Notes: generated by a model not told the origin, from the letters alone. Shown: positions 45,083 through 53,668, counted from the first letter of the stretch. The stretch: DNA of 64,000 nt from Candidatus Geothrix skivensis (GCA_016721195.1 JADKIO010000006.1:523675-587674), one strand, 5' to 3'. Made by a program: numbers and translations.

Positions 45083-46261
45083 ATGCCCCGCATCCACTGG
45101 CTGGAAGTGCATCCCTCCCCGGCGGGAGATGCACTGCGCGCGGCCCTCGATCGATGGGGCGATGACGTACAGGAAGGTCCGGGGCCCGGGTCCCTGGTCC
45201 TGGTGGCCGAACGTCCGGATGCCCGCCTGGTTCCCCCCGAAGGCACGGAGATCCTCTGGTGGGTCGAACAGGCGGAACCCGAGGAAGTGAGCGCGGTGCT
45301 GAACCTCCGTCCCGGCTGGGTGCTGCTCCAGAACCGCCCCCTGGAGGCTGCCCGGGAAGCCCTGGTCCACCTGCGGCAGCGGGACCTGGGCAGCGAGGGC
45401 TGGCTGCGCCAGATGATGCACCTGGCCTCCCTGGACGAGCTGCTCCGTCTGGCCCTGGCCCGGGCCATCCGCCTCTCCGGCGCCGAAGGGGGCGCCATCT
45501 GGCTCCGGCGGGACGACACCTTCTACCAGCGGGTGGGCGACAGCACCTTCACGGAAGCCCCCCTGCCCCGCCAGGAGGCGGCCGAGCTCGTCCGCCGGGG
45601 GGAGGCGTTCCTCCTGGCACCTTCCGAGCAACTGGGCATCCTGCGGCTGGCGGGCCCAAAGGAGCGGCCGGAGCGGTTCCTCAGGGGCTTCGACGACATG
45701 GAGCCCCTGCTGCTCAGCGCCTGGCAGCTCGAAGAGAGCCGCGCCCTCTCCTTCAAGGACGACCTCACGGTGGCCCAGAACCGGCGCTGCCTGGAGGCCG
45801 AGCTGCCCCAGGCGGTGCGCTCGGCCGCCGCCAAGGCGGAGCCCCTGGCCCTGCTCTTCATCGACGTCGATGACCTCAAGCGGGTGAACACCAGCCATGG
45901 CCATCCCGTGGGCAGCCTGCTCCTGGAATCCGTGGCCGCCACGGCCCAGCGGCTCTGCCGCGCCCACGACCGCCTCTACCGGTACGGCGGAGACGAATTC
46001 TGCATCCTCATGCCGGGCACCACCGCCCAGGGCGCCCGGAAGCTGGGCGAGCGCCTGCTCCAGGTCCTCCAGGAACACCCCCTGGACCTGGGCCGCGACC
46101 ACCTCACGGTGTCCCTCAGTGCCGGCGTGGCCGCCTATCCCGAACACGCCGATGGCGCCGGCCACCTCATCGAACAGGCTGACCACGCCCTGATGCGGGC
46201 CAAGCAGGAGGGCAAGGGACGGGTGATGGTGGCGGCCTCCCAGACCGGAGGTCCCGCCTGA
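45083..46261 (+). CDS. GGDEF-domain diguanylate cyclase with N-terminal GAF-like region
   Basis: The 392-aa protein has a novel N-terminal segment (about 1-100), a GAF-like region (about 105-220: MMHLASLDELLRLALARAI, SGAEGGAIWLR) and a GGDEF domain (225-385). The active-site loop is RYGGDEF (GGDEF 302-306) and the inhibitory RxxD site (RAHD, 293-296) lies exactly five residues before it. The metal-site Asp is present (FIDVDDLKRVN), but the usual N-D...G-D pair reads N-T and G-S, which may affect GTP binding. Probably makes c-di-GMP; substrate use is less certain. Confidence 0.88.
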   Translation: MPRIHWLEVHPSPAGDALRAALDRWGDDVQEGPGPGSLVLVAERPDARLVPPEGTEILWWVEQAEPEEVSAVLNLRPGWVLLQNRPLEAAREALVHLRQRDLGSEGWLRQMMHLASLDELLRLALARAIRLSGAEGGAIWLRRDDTFYQRVGDSTFTEAPLPRQEAAELVRRGEAFLLAPSEQLGILRLAGPKERPERFLRGFDDMEPLLLSAWQLEESRALSFKDDLTVAQNRRCLEAELPQAVRSAAAKAEPLALLFIDVDDLKRVNTSHGHPVGSLLLESVAATAQRLCRAHDRLYRYGGDEFCILMPGTTAQGARKLGERLLQVLQEHPLDLGRDHLTVSLSAGVAAYPEHADGAGHLIEQADHALMRAKQEGKGRVMVAASQTGGPA

Positions 46262-46265
46262 TCCC

Positions 46266-47429
46266 CTACTTCCGCTTCTTCTTCCCGCCCTTCTCCGAGC
46301 CGAACACCTTGGCGAGGAAGCCCTCCTCCTCACCGGCATCGGCCTCGCCCTCGAGGCTGCGACGGAGCTGATCCACCAGCTGGCGCTGCTCGGCCGTCAG
46401 GGATTTCGGCACGGCGACCCGCAGGTGCAGGTACAGGTCCCCACGCCCGCTGCCCTGAAGGCGGGGAACCCCCGCGTTCACCAGCCTCACCACGTGGTCG
46501 GCCGGTGTGCCGGGCGCCAGCTTGACCTTGTCGGGGCCATAGGGCGTCTCCACCTCGAAGGTGCCGCCGGTCACGAGCAGGGGCCAGTGCACCTCCAGGC
46601 GCCGGTGCAGGTCGCTGCCGTCCCGCTCGTAGCGGGCGTCCGGCTCCACATCGAAGACCACGTAGAGGTCCCCCGTGCGGCCCCCGAAGCGGCCCGCCTC
46701 GCCCTGGTTCTGGAGCCGGAGCCTGGTGCCCCGGTCCACGCCGGCGGGGACCTTGAAGCTGACCTTGGACTTCCGGTGGACGCGGCCCTCGCCGTGGCAG
46801 GTGCGGCAGGGTTTGGGGATGATCCGCCCGCGGCCCTCGCAGCGGGGACAGGGGGCCAGCATCTGGAAGAAGCCCTGGCGCACCGCCACCTGCCCTGCGC
46901 CCCGGCACTGGGGGCAGGTCTCGGCCCGCGTGCCGGCCTCGCAGCCCGAGCCGTGGCAGGTGTCGCAGGCCTCGAGGCGGGGGATGGAAAGCTCCACGGC
47001 CTCCTTCCCGAAGATGGCGTCCTGGAAGCTGAGCTTGAGGTTGTATTGCAGGTCCGAGCCCCGCTCCTCGCCGTTGGAGCGCCGCCGGCCGCCGCCGCCG
47101 AAGAGGTCCCCGAAGAGCCCGCCGCCAAAGAAGCTGCCCAGGATGTCCTCGAAATCGGCGAACTGGCTCGGGTCGAACTGGAACTGCTGGCCCCCCCCGC
47201 CGGCGCCGCCCAGCCCCGCGTGGCCGAACTGGTCGTAGACCTTCCGCTTCTCGGCGTCGGACAGCACGCTGTAGGCCTCGGCGGCCTCCTTGAACTTCTC
47301 CTCCGCCTCCTTGTTGCCCGGATTGCGGTCGGGATGCAGTTCCATGGCCAGCTTGCGGTAGGCCTTCTTCAGCTCATCGGCCCCGGCATCCTTGGAAACA
47401 CCCAGTACTTCGTAGTAGTCGCGCTTCAT
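46266..47429 (-). CDS. dnaJ: Chaperone protein DnaJ
   Basis: This class I J-protein of about 387 aa stimulates DnaK. It has a J domain with the HPD motif (LHPDRNPG), a Gly/Phe-rich linker (GGGLFGDLFGGGGRRRSNG), four CxxCxGxG zinc repeats (CDTCHGSG, CPQCRGAG, CPRCEGRG, CRTCHGEG) and C-terminal substrate domains. A second ATG (47429) is preferred to one codon upstream for spacing from AGGA. It is the last gene of hrcA-grpE-dnaK-dnaJ and converges with the GGDEF gene, only 4 nt apart. Confidence 0.95.
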   Translation of the reverse strand: MKRDYYEVLGVSKDAGADELKKAYRKLAMELHPDRNPGNKEAEEKFKEAAEAYSVLSDAEKRKVYDQFGHAGLGGAGGGGQQFQFDPSQFADFEDILGSFFGGGLFGDLFGGGGRRRSNGEERGSDLQYNLKLSFQDAIFGKEAVELSIPRLEACDTCHGSGCEAGTRAETCPQCRGAGQVAVRQGFFQMLAPCPRCEGRGRIIPKPCRTCHGEGRVHRKSKVSFKVPAGVDRGTRLRLQNQGEAGRFGGRTGDLYVVFDVEPDARYERDGSDLHRRLEVHWPLLVTGGTFEVETPYGPDKVKLAPGTPADHVVRLVNAGVPRLQGSGRGDLYLHLRVAVPKSLTAEQRQLVDQLRRSLEGEADAGEEEGFLAKVFGSEKGGKKKRK

Positions 47430-47471
47430 CATCCCATCCTGAATCTCCAGGATAGCCGATGAAGTGCCGGC

Positions 47472-49337
47472 CTAATTGGGCGGAGCCGCGCCTTCGCCCT
47501 CGCCGTCGAGGGAGGCCATCATGGCCTCGCTGGCCGCCAGGACCGCGTCCGTCAGCAGGTTCTGGGCTTCCAGGAGCTGGGTCTCGCAGGCCCGGAGGGC
47601 ATCCGGGTCCTGGGAGGCCACGGCCTGCCGGGCCTTCGAGAGCACGTCTCGAACCAGGGACTGCTGCTCGTCGGTCAGATACTTGCCGCATTCGATGAAG
47701 CTCTTGTCGCAGGAGAAGATCAGCCCCTCCGCCGAGGCGATGTACTTCATGGCGTCGCGCTTCTTCACGTCGCCTTCGGCATTGGCCAGGGCCTCGCGGA
47801 TCATGCGCTGGATCTCCAGTTCGGAGAGGCCGGAGCTGGGCCGGATGCTCATGCTCTGCTCGAGCCCGGTCATGAGGTCGCGGGCCGAGACCTTGACGAT
47901 GCCGTTGGAGTCGATGTCGAAGGCGACCTCGATCTGCGGCACCCCCTTGGGCAGGGGGGGCAGGTTGATGAGGTCGAAGCGGCCCAGGCTCTTGTTGTGC
48001 TCGGAGAGTTCCCGCTCGCCCTGCAGCACGTGGATCTCCACGCGGCTCTGGTTGTCCGTGACCGTGGTGAAGGTGCGGGCGTCCCGGGTGGGGATGGTGG
48101 CGTTGCGCTGGATGATCTTCACGAAGCCGCCGCCCTGGGTCTCGATGCCCAGGCTGAGGGGGGTCACGTCGAGCAGCACCAGATCCTTGATGTCGCCCTT
48201 GAGCACGGCGCCCTGGATGGAGGCGCCCACGGCCACCACCTCGTCGGGGTTGATGCTGCGGTTGGGTTCCTTGCCGAAGAAGTCGCGCACCAGCCGCTGC
48301 ACGAGGGGCATGCGGGTCTGGCCGCCCACGAGGATGATCTCGTCGACCTGCTTCGGCGTCTTGCCGCCCTGTTCCAGGGCGTCCTTGATGGGGACGAGGG
48401 TGAGGTCGACCAGCTCGCGGACCATCTCCTCGAGCTGCTCGCGAGTGAGCGCCGCCTCCAGATGCTGCGGCCCGCTGGGGCCCTGGGCGATGAAGGGCAG
48501 CCGGATCTCGACGCGATCCAGGGTGGAGAGCTCGCACTTGGCCTTTTCGCTGGCCTCCTTCAGGCGCTGGAGGGCCATGCGGTCGCTGGTGAGGTCGATG
48601 CCGGTCTTCTCGCGGAAGTGCAGGACCAGCCAGTTCTGGATGATCTGGTCGATGTCCTCACCGCCCAGGAAGGTGTCGCCGCTGGTGGCCAGCACCTCGA
48701 AGACGCCGTCGTTCATCTCCATGAGGGTGAAGTCGATGGTGCCACCCCCGAAGTCGTAGATGCCGAGGATCTGCTTCACGCCCTTCTTGTTGAACCCGTA
48801 GGCCAGGGCGGCCGCCGTGGGCTCGTTGATGATGCGCTGGACGTTCAGCCCCGCGATCTTGCCGGCATCCTTGGTGGCCTGGCGCTGGGCATCGTCGAAG
48901 TAGGCCGGGACGGTGATGACGGCATCCGTGACTTCTTCGTGCAGGAAGGCCTCGGCGGCCTGCTTCAGGGAACGGAGCACGATGGCGGACACTTCGGGGG
49001 GCGCGTAGTCGCGCTCGCCCACGCGGAGCCAGGCATCGCCGTTGGGCGCGGCCACCACCGGGAAAGGCAGGCGGGTCACCGCCTCCTGCACCCTGGGAGA
49101 CTGGAAGCGCTGCCCGATGAGCCGCTTCACCGCGAACAGGGTCCGCTGGGGATTGGTCACGGCCTGGCGCTTGGCGATGTGCCCCACCAGGACATCGCCC
49201 TTGTCCGTGAAGGCCACCACAGAGGGCGTGGTGCGGCTGCCCTCACGGTTGGGAATGACCCTGGCATCGCCCCCCTCCATCACACAGACGCAACTGTTGG
49301 TCGTGCCCAAATCGATGCCGATCAGTTTGCCTGCCAT
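47472..49337 (-). CDS. dnaK: Chaperone protein DnaK (Hsp70)
   Basis: This 621-aa Hsp70 starts GKLIGIDLGTTNSCVCVMEG, the ATP-binding phosphate-1 loop, with the later signatures IYDFGGGTIDFTLM and ILVGGQTRMPLVQ, the linker VLLDVTPLSLGIE, and a C-terminal lid. The lid is shorter than E. coli DnaK and ends GEGEGAAPPN, without the EEVD-like Lys/Asp tail. ATG 49337 is chosen over an upstream start because GGAG lies ahead of it. Its position in the hrcA operon supports DnaK over HscA. Confidence 0.93.
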   Translation of the reverse strand: MAGKLIGIDLGTTNSCVCVMEGGDARVIPNREGSRTTPSVVAFTDKGDVLVGHIAKRQAVTNPQRTLFAVKRLIGQRFQSPRVQEAVTRLPFPVVAAPNGDAWLRVGERDYAPPEVSAIVLRSLKQAAEAFLHEEVTDAVITVPAYFDDAQRQATKDAGKIAGLNVQRIINEPTAAALAYGFNKKGVKQILGIYDFGGGTIDFTLMEMNDGVFEVLATSGDTFLGGEDIDQIIQNWLVLHFREKTGIDLTSDRMALQRLKEASEKAKCELSTLDRVEIRLPFIAQGPSGPQHLEAALTREQLEEMVRELVDLTLVPIKDALEQGGKTPKQVDEIILVGGQTRMPLVQRLVRDFFGKEPNRSINPDEVVAVGASIQGAVLKGDIKDLVLLDVTPLSLGIETQGGGFVKIIQRNATIPTRDARTFTTVTDNQSRVEIHVLQGERELSEHNKSLGRFDLINLPPLPKGVPQIEVAFDIDSNGIVKVSARDLMTGLEQSMSIRPSSGLSELEIQRMIREALANAEGDVKKRDAMKYIASAEGLIFSCDKSFIECGKYLTDEQQSLVRDVLSKARQAVASQDPDALRACETQLLEAQNLLTDAVLAASEAMMASLDGEGEGAAPPN

Positions 49338-49414
49338 GAGTGGAACTCCGTGGGGTCGCGTCAATTATCGTATTCGACTTCTCGCTGGCGGATCCAGCAG
49401 AAGCATGGACCGGA

Positions 49415-50122
49415 CTAGGACTTTCCAGGTTCCTGAAGGCGGTTCACCACCACCCGGGCCGCCCGGAGGAGCTGGCCCTTGAGGTTGTAGCCCTGCTCGT
49501 AGATGGCGGCCACCGCGCCATCCGCAAGGTTCGGATCGCTGAAGGTGGTCAGGGCTTCGGAGGTCAGGGCATCGAAGGGTTCCCCCACCTGGAGGGGCAG
49601 CTGCTCGACATTCAGCCGGCGCAGCGATTCGAGGAACTGCTTGCGGATGAGCTCGACGCCGGCCCGGAAGGATTCCACGTCCTGGTACGAGGCGCCGAGT
49701 CCCCGCTCGAAGTTGTCGAGCACGGGAAGCATCTCCAGGAGGATCTTGCGCTCGGCCTGTTCCACGGCCAGGGAGATGTCACGCTGGGCGCGGTTCCGGA
49801 AGTTGTTGAAATCCGCCGCCAGCCGCCGCTGCTGGTCCATGAGCTCCGCCTCCCGGCGCAGCATGTCCTCCATCTGGTGCTCGGCCTCGGTCAGCGCCGA
49901 TTCCAGATCCACGCGGGCATCCTGGTCAGCGGCGGGCTGGGGCAGATCCGGCAGGTCCATCTCCGGAACCATCTGGGTGCGGTACTCCGAGGCCACCTCG
50001 TCGGCCACGGACTGGAGATCGCCCTCCAGGCTCTCGTCCAGGTTGAGGTCGACCAAGTCCTCGGATTCCAGTTGAGGGACGGCGGGCCGGGCATCTGGCT
50101 GATGGGGGATATCGGTAGGCAT
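49415..50122 (-). CDS. grpE: Nucleotide exchange factor GrpE
   Basis: This 235-aa DnaK cofactor has a long acidic, disordered N-terminus (about 1-65), then the coiled-coil dimer helix (AEHQMEDMLRREAELMDQQ) and the family signature DFNNFRNRAQRD. The C-terminal beta domain holds GAVAAIYEQGYNLKG, a slightly changed form of the usual V..V.q.GY. It lies 39 nt after hrcA and 77 nt before dnaK. Confidence 0.93.
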   Translation of the reverse strand: MPTDIPHQPDARPAVPQLESEDLVDLNLDESLEGDLQSVADEVASEYRTQMVPEMDLPDLPQPAADQDARVDLESALTEAEHQMEDMLRREAELMDQQRRLAADFNNFRNRAQRDISLAVEQAERKILLEMLPVLDNFERGLGASYQDVESFRAGVELIRKQFLESLRRLNVEQLPLQVGEPFDALTSEALTTFSDPNLADGAVAAIYEQGYNLKGQLLRAARVVVNRLQEPGKS

Positions 50123-50134
50123 CGCAGAAGTATA

Positions 50135-50163
50135 AGCACTCCTGGCAATGGCGGGAATGCTTT
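50135..50163 (-). promoter_or_regulatory. CIRCE-like inverted repeat between hrcA and grpE
   Basis: Arms AAGCACTC (50135-50142) and GAATGCTT (50156-50163) are complementary at seven of eight positions and resemble the TTAGCACTC / GAGTGCTAA arms of the HrcA operator. The 13-nt spacer is longer than the standard 9. It overlaps the hrcA stop and lies 13 nt before the grpE ATG, so it could also be an mRNA hairpin. Confidence 0.35.
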
Positions 50164-51211
50164 AGGCGCGGTCCCGCCGGCTCTGGACCTGGCGGGACCA
50201 CCAGCGCAAGCCGCCCAAGACCCGGCCGTAATCCATGCGAAGCGGGCCCACCAGGGCGAAGGTGACGAAGCCCGCGGGGCCCAGCGCCACGGTCCGTACC
50301 GCCGTGGCCAGGGGCCAAGCCTCGAAGTAGGGATTCTCGGTCCCCAGCAGCAGCTGGACGTCCTCGGAGGCGCGACCTGCGAAGGCGTTGAGGAGGTGGG
50401 CCAGGCGCCCACGCTCCTCGAAGGCGGCGACCAGATCCCGGAACCTGGAGACATCCTCGAACTCAGGCAATCCGCCCAGCTGCCCGAGACCGGAGACCAG
50501 GACCGGCGGGTCCGCGGCTTCCGGGTCCTCCGGCCACCGGGCGGCCAGTTCCTGGAGACGGCGGCGCAGAGACTCGCCCTCCTGGGCCCCGGCCCGCAGG
50601 GCCTCCAGCAGCTTCGAGCGCATCTCCACCAGCGTCAGCCCGGCGAAGTGCGCCGTGGCGTAGTTCCCGAGTTCGGTCAGGACGGACTCCGGATGCTGCC
50701 AGGGATTCTCCATGAGCCGATGTTCGACTTCCCCCAGGCTGCCCACCCAGACCGCCACCAGGCGGTTCAGGCCCACCGGGACGAACTCCAGCCGCACCAG
50801 CCGGCTCTGGGAGAGGGGCATGGGCAGCGCGACGCAGACCCCTCCCATGACCTCGGCCAGCGTGCGGCTGGCATGGCGGGCCCAGGCCTCGGGATCCAGG
50901 TCCAGGCCCTCCAGGGTGGTGGACAAGCGGCCTTCGACATCGGGCCCCGGTGGCAGGGACTTCAGCCAGCGGTCGACATAGTAGCGGTAGGCCCTTTCGG
51001 TGGGGATCCGCCCCGCCGAGGTATGCGGCTGGGCCACCATGGACTCGTCCTCCAGATCCGACAGCACGTTGCGGATCGTGGCGCTGGACAGGGACTCAGG
51101 ATACCGCTTGGCCAGCAGGCGTGAACCCACGGGCTCCCCCGCCTCGAGGTAGGTCTCGATGAGGGTGCGCAGGACGGATTCACCGCGGGGGTTGAGGTTG
51201 GGTCGGGCCAT
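50162..51211 (-). CDS. hrcA: Heat-inducible transcription repressor HrcA
   Basis: This 349-aa repressor of chaperone genes begins with a winged helix-turn-helix (ESVLRTLIETYLEAGEPVGSRLL, then SSATIRNVLSDLEDESMVAQPHTSAGRIPTERAYRYYVD), the HrcA hallmark. The dimerisation and effector regions follow. It is first in hrcA-grpE-dnaK-dnaJ and very likely autoregulates the operon. It is divergent from a lipoprotein gene across 57 nt. Confidence 0.94.
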   Translation of the reverse strand: MARPNLNPRGESVLRTLIETYLEAGEPVGSRLLAKRYPESLSSATIRNVLSDLEDESMVAQPHTSAGRIPTERAYRYYVDRWLKSLPPGPDVEGRLSTTLEGLDLDPEAWARHASRTLAEVMGGVCVALPMPLSQSRLVRLEFVPVGLNRLVAVWVGSLGEVEHRLMENPWQHPESVLTELGNYATAHFAGLTLVEMRSKLLEALRAGAQEGESLRRRLQELAARWPEDPEAADPPVLVSGLGQLGGLPEFEDVSRFRDLVAAFEERGRLAHLLNAFAGRASEDVQLLLGTENPYFEAWPLATAVRTVALGPAGFVTFALVGPLRMDYGRVLGGLRWWSRQVQSRRDRA

Positions 51212-51226
51212 GGGAAGGGTCCCTGT

Positions 51227-51253
51227 CGGGATGCCATACTATACGGCACCCCA
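51227..51253. promoter_or_regulatory. 9-9-9 imperfect palindrome between hrcA and the lipoprotein gene
   Basis: CGGGATGCC (51227-51235) and GGCACCCCA (51245-51253) match as an inverted repeat at seven of nine positions around a 9-base A/T-rich spacer (ATACTATAC). The geometry is that of CIRCE, but the arm sequence is not. The spacer also looks like a -10 element for either direction. Confidence 0.35.
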
Positions 51254-51268
51254 ACCCGAGGAGGCCCC

Positions 51269-52111
51269 ATGCGCCCCGTGTTCCCCCAGCTCGCCCTCGC
51301 CGCGGTCCTTTCCTTCACCCTGGCCTGCAACCCCAAGAGCGAAGCCGCCATCCAGGCCGAGGAGGCCGCCAAGGCCGCCGAAGCCAAGGTCGCCCAGCTG
51401 GAGCAGCAGCTGGCTGAGGCCAAATCCGGCAAGGCCACCGGCGACGACGCCGAGACCGTGCAGCAGCTCACCCGGTCCCAGGTGAAGGCCCTGGAACGGC
51501 AGGTCTCCGATGCCAAGAAGCGGGCCGAGGTCAAGAAGCAGGAAGCCCTCACCCAGGCCCAGGCCCCCGCCCCGAAAGAGGCCCCGAAACCCGTGGTGCT
51601 GGAAGTCCTCGTCGGCACCAAGCTCGAGATCGCCCTGGCCCGCGAACTGACCACTGAAAAGGACCTGGCTGGCGATGCCTGGGAAGGCACCCTGGCCTCG
51701 GATGTGGTCCAGGACGGCAAGCTGGTCTGGAGCGCCGGCAGCCCGGCCCGGGGCGTCATCACCCAGAGTGCCGCCGCTGGCCGCCTGAGCAACGGCCAGG
51801 GGGCCCTGGGCATCCGCCTCACCGAGATCGCCGGCGTGGGCATCGATACAGATACGCATGTCGTGGTCGCCACGGCCCGCGGTGAACGGAACGCCAAGTA
51901 CATCGGCGGTGGCGCCGCCCTGGGCGCCCTCATCGGCATCCTCTCCGACAAGAAGAACAAGAACGACCACGCCCTGGGCGGGGCCGCCCTGGGCGCCGCC
52001 GCCGGCACGGCCATCGCGGCCGGCACCGCGGACACCATCATCCGCATACCCGCCACCAAACCCGTGTCCTTCAGCCTCACGACGGCGGAGCGGGTGACGC
52101 TGAAGAAATAG
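51269..52111 (+). CDS. Lipoprotein with coiled coil and glycine-zipper region
   Basis: The 280-aa protein has a lipoprotein signal (lipobox FTLAC, Cys20), an Ala/Lys/Glu/Gln-rich coiled coil (about 25-100), a Pro-rich hinge, a beta-rich domain (VLEVLVGTKLEIALARELTT to VVVATARGERN) and a glycine-zipper hairpin (GGGAALGALIGILS, then GGAALGAAAGTAIAAGTA, about 210-255) of the type that inserts in outer membranes. The exact role is unknown. It shares a 57-nt divergent control region with hrcA, so envelope-stress regulation is possible. Confidence 0.72.
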   Translation: MRPVFPQLALAAVLSFTLACNPKSEAAIQAEEAAKAAEAKVAQLEQQLAEAKSGKATGDDAETVQQLTRSQVKALERQVSDAKKRAEVKKQEALTQAQAPAPKEAPKPVVLEVLVGTKLEIALARELTTEKDLAGDAWEGTLASDVVQDGKLVWSAGSPARGVITQSAAAGRLSNGQGALGIRLTEIAGVGIDTDTHVVVATARGERNAKYIGGGAALGALIGILSDKKNKNDHALGGAALGAAAGTAIAAGTADTIIRIPATKPVSFSLTTAERVTLKK

Positions 52112-52264
52112 TTCCTCAGTCTGGGTCTGCAGGCGGATCGAGGCTGGGCCCATCGGGTGGGTCGGCGCCAAATCTCAAAAGGCTGGCGCGGCGTGCAGCG
52201 CCGCACCAGAAAGCAGTGCCTCCGGTCTCCAGCCTCGCGGCCGAAGGCCGTACCTCCGGCCTGA

Positions 52265-53338
52265 TCAGGCCTCCAGCGCCTGCAGCCGCTCCGCCTCGAA
52301 GGCCGCACGGAGGGGCTCGATGATCGGTTCGATGGCTCCACCCATGAAGCTGTCGATCTGGTGGATGGTGACGCCGATCCGGTGGTCGGTGACCCGGCCC
52401 TGGGGGAAGTTGTAGGTGCGGATCTTCTCGCTGCGGTCGCCGCTGCCCACCTGCGATTTGCGCATGGCGGAATGGATGGCGTCGGCCTCGTCCTGGGCCT
52501 TCTGGAGCAGGCGGCTGCGCAGCACGGTCATGGCCTTGGCCATGTTCTTGATCTGGCTGCGCTCGTCCTGGCACTGCACCACGGTGTTGGTGGGCAGGTG
52601 GGTGAGGCGCACGGCGGAATAGGTGGTGTTCACGCTCTGCCCACCCTTGCCGCCGGAGCAGAAGGTATCGACCCGCAGGTCCTTCTGGTGGATCTCGATA
52701 TCGACTTCCTCAGCCTCGGGCATGACGGCCACGGTGCACGCCGACGTGTGGATGCGGCCCTGGGTCTCGGTCTTGGGCACCCGCTGCACCCGGTGGACGC
52801 CGCTCTCGAAGCGGAAGAGGCTGTAGGCGCCGTCGCCCTGGATCTCGGCCGTGGCATCCTTCAGGCCCCCGGCGTCCGCATCGCTCTCGTCCAGCACGGA
52901 GACCTTGAATCCCCGGCGCTCGGCGAAGCGGATGTACATGCGGAAGATCTCCGCGGCGAACAGAGCCGCCTCTTCCCCGCCCGTTCCCGCGCGGACCTCG
53001 AGGATCACGTTCTTGGCGTCGGCCGGATCTTTGGGGATGAGCAGCCGCTTGATCTCGGCATCACCCTCGGCGATGGCCTTCTTCAGGTCGGGGATCTCCA
53101 GCTCCGCCATCTCGCGGAGGTCGGCGTCCATGGACTTGTCGCCCAGGATGGACTCGGCCTCCTCCAGCTGCTTGAGCAGGTTGCGCTGGGTCTGGAAGGC
53201 CAGCACCACCGGCTCCAGCTCCGCCCGCAGCTTGGACAGCTCGCGCAGGCGCTTGGGATCCGACACCACGGCCGGATCCTGGAGCTGCGCCTCCACTTCC
53301 TGGAAGCGGGCCTCCACGGCTTCAAGTTGATCGAGCAA
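52265..53338 (-). CDS. prfA: Peptide chain release factor 1
   Basis: RF1 releases the finished peptide at UAA and UAG. The catalytic GGQ lies in FCSGGKGGQSVN, and the anticodon-like PxT motif reads PKT in VQRVPKTETQGRIHTSAC, separating it from RF2 (SPF). TTG at 53338 is preferred because it follows GGAGGG and gives MLDQLEAVEARF, the normal RF1 N-terminus (357 aa). A TTG seven codons upstream is less suitable. It lies just downstream of the rpmE terminator. Confidence 0.93.
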   Translation of the reverse strand: MLDQLEAVEARFQEVEAQLQDPAVVSDPKRLRELSKLRAELEPVVLAFQTQRNLLKQLEEAESILGDKSMDADLREMAELEIPDLKKAIAEGDAEIKRLLIPKDPADAKNVILEVRAGTGGEEAALFAAEIFRMYIRFAERRGFKVSVLDESDADAGGLKDATAEIQGDGAYSLFRFESGVHRVQRVPKTETQGRIHTSACTVAVMPEAEEVDIEIHQKDLRVDTFCSGGKGGQSVNTTYSAVRLTHLPTNTVVQCQDERSQIKNMAKAMTVLRSRLLQKAQDEADAIHSAMRKSQVGSGDRSEKIRTYNFPQGRVTDHRIGVTIHQIDSFMGGAIEPIIEPLRAAFEAERLQALEA

Positions 53339-53360
53339 GATCCCTCCCTTCCGCGCCAAC

Positions 53361-53395
53361 GAAAAAGGACGGGCCGATCACTCGGCCCGTCCTTT
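53361..53395 (-). terminator. Terminator between rpmE and prfA
   Basis: AAAGGACGGGCCGA and TCGGCCCGTCCTTT form a perfect 14-bp stem with a 4-nt loop; on the minus strand TTTTTC follows. It begins 12 nt after the rpmE stop and ends about 22 nt before the prfA start, so partial read-through or a prfA promoter nearby must exist. Confidence 0.85.
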
Positions 53396-53407
53396 GGAAC
53401 GAATCAG

Positions 53408-53668
53408 CTAGGCTTCGGTGGTGGCCGGAGCGGTCTCGACTGGAGCCGCCTCGGTGGCCACGGGGGCCACCTTCTTGGCGTACTTCTTGTTGAACTTGTC
53501 CACCCGACCTTCGGTGTCCATCAGGCGCTGCTTGCCCGTGAAGAACGGGTGGCAGTTCGAGCAGATTTCCACGCGCAGCTCCTTCTTCGTGGAGCGCGTC
53601 ATGAACTCGTTGCCGCAGGCGCAGTGAACCTTCACGTCGTGGAGCTCAGGGTGCATTTTCTCTTTCAT
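53408..53668 (-). CDS. rpmE: 50S ribosomal protein L31
   Basis: The 86-aa ribosomal protein L31 is of the zinc-binding type: Cys16 and Cys18 in HCACGNEF, Cys36 and Cys39 in ICSNCHPF, followed by FFTGKQRLMDTEGRVDKF. A Val/Ala/Thr/Pro-rich tail extends it beyond the usual 66-70 aa. AGGAGG precedes ATG 53668. Confidence 0.95.
   Translation of the reverse strand: MKEKMHPELHDVKVHCACGNEFMTRSTKKELRVEICSNCHPFFTGKQRLMDTEGRVDKFNKKYAKKVAPVATEAAPVETAPATTEA

Noticed and set aside
52112..52264. Possible terminator or small gene between the lipoprotein and prfA
   Set aside because: Only a weak 6-bp GC hairpin (52188-52204) without a T-run is visible, and no short frame has a ribosome site.
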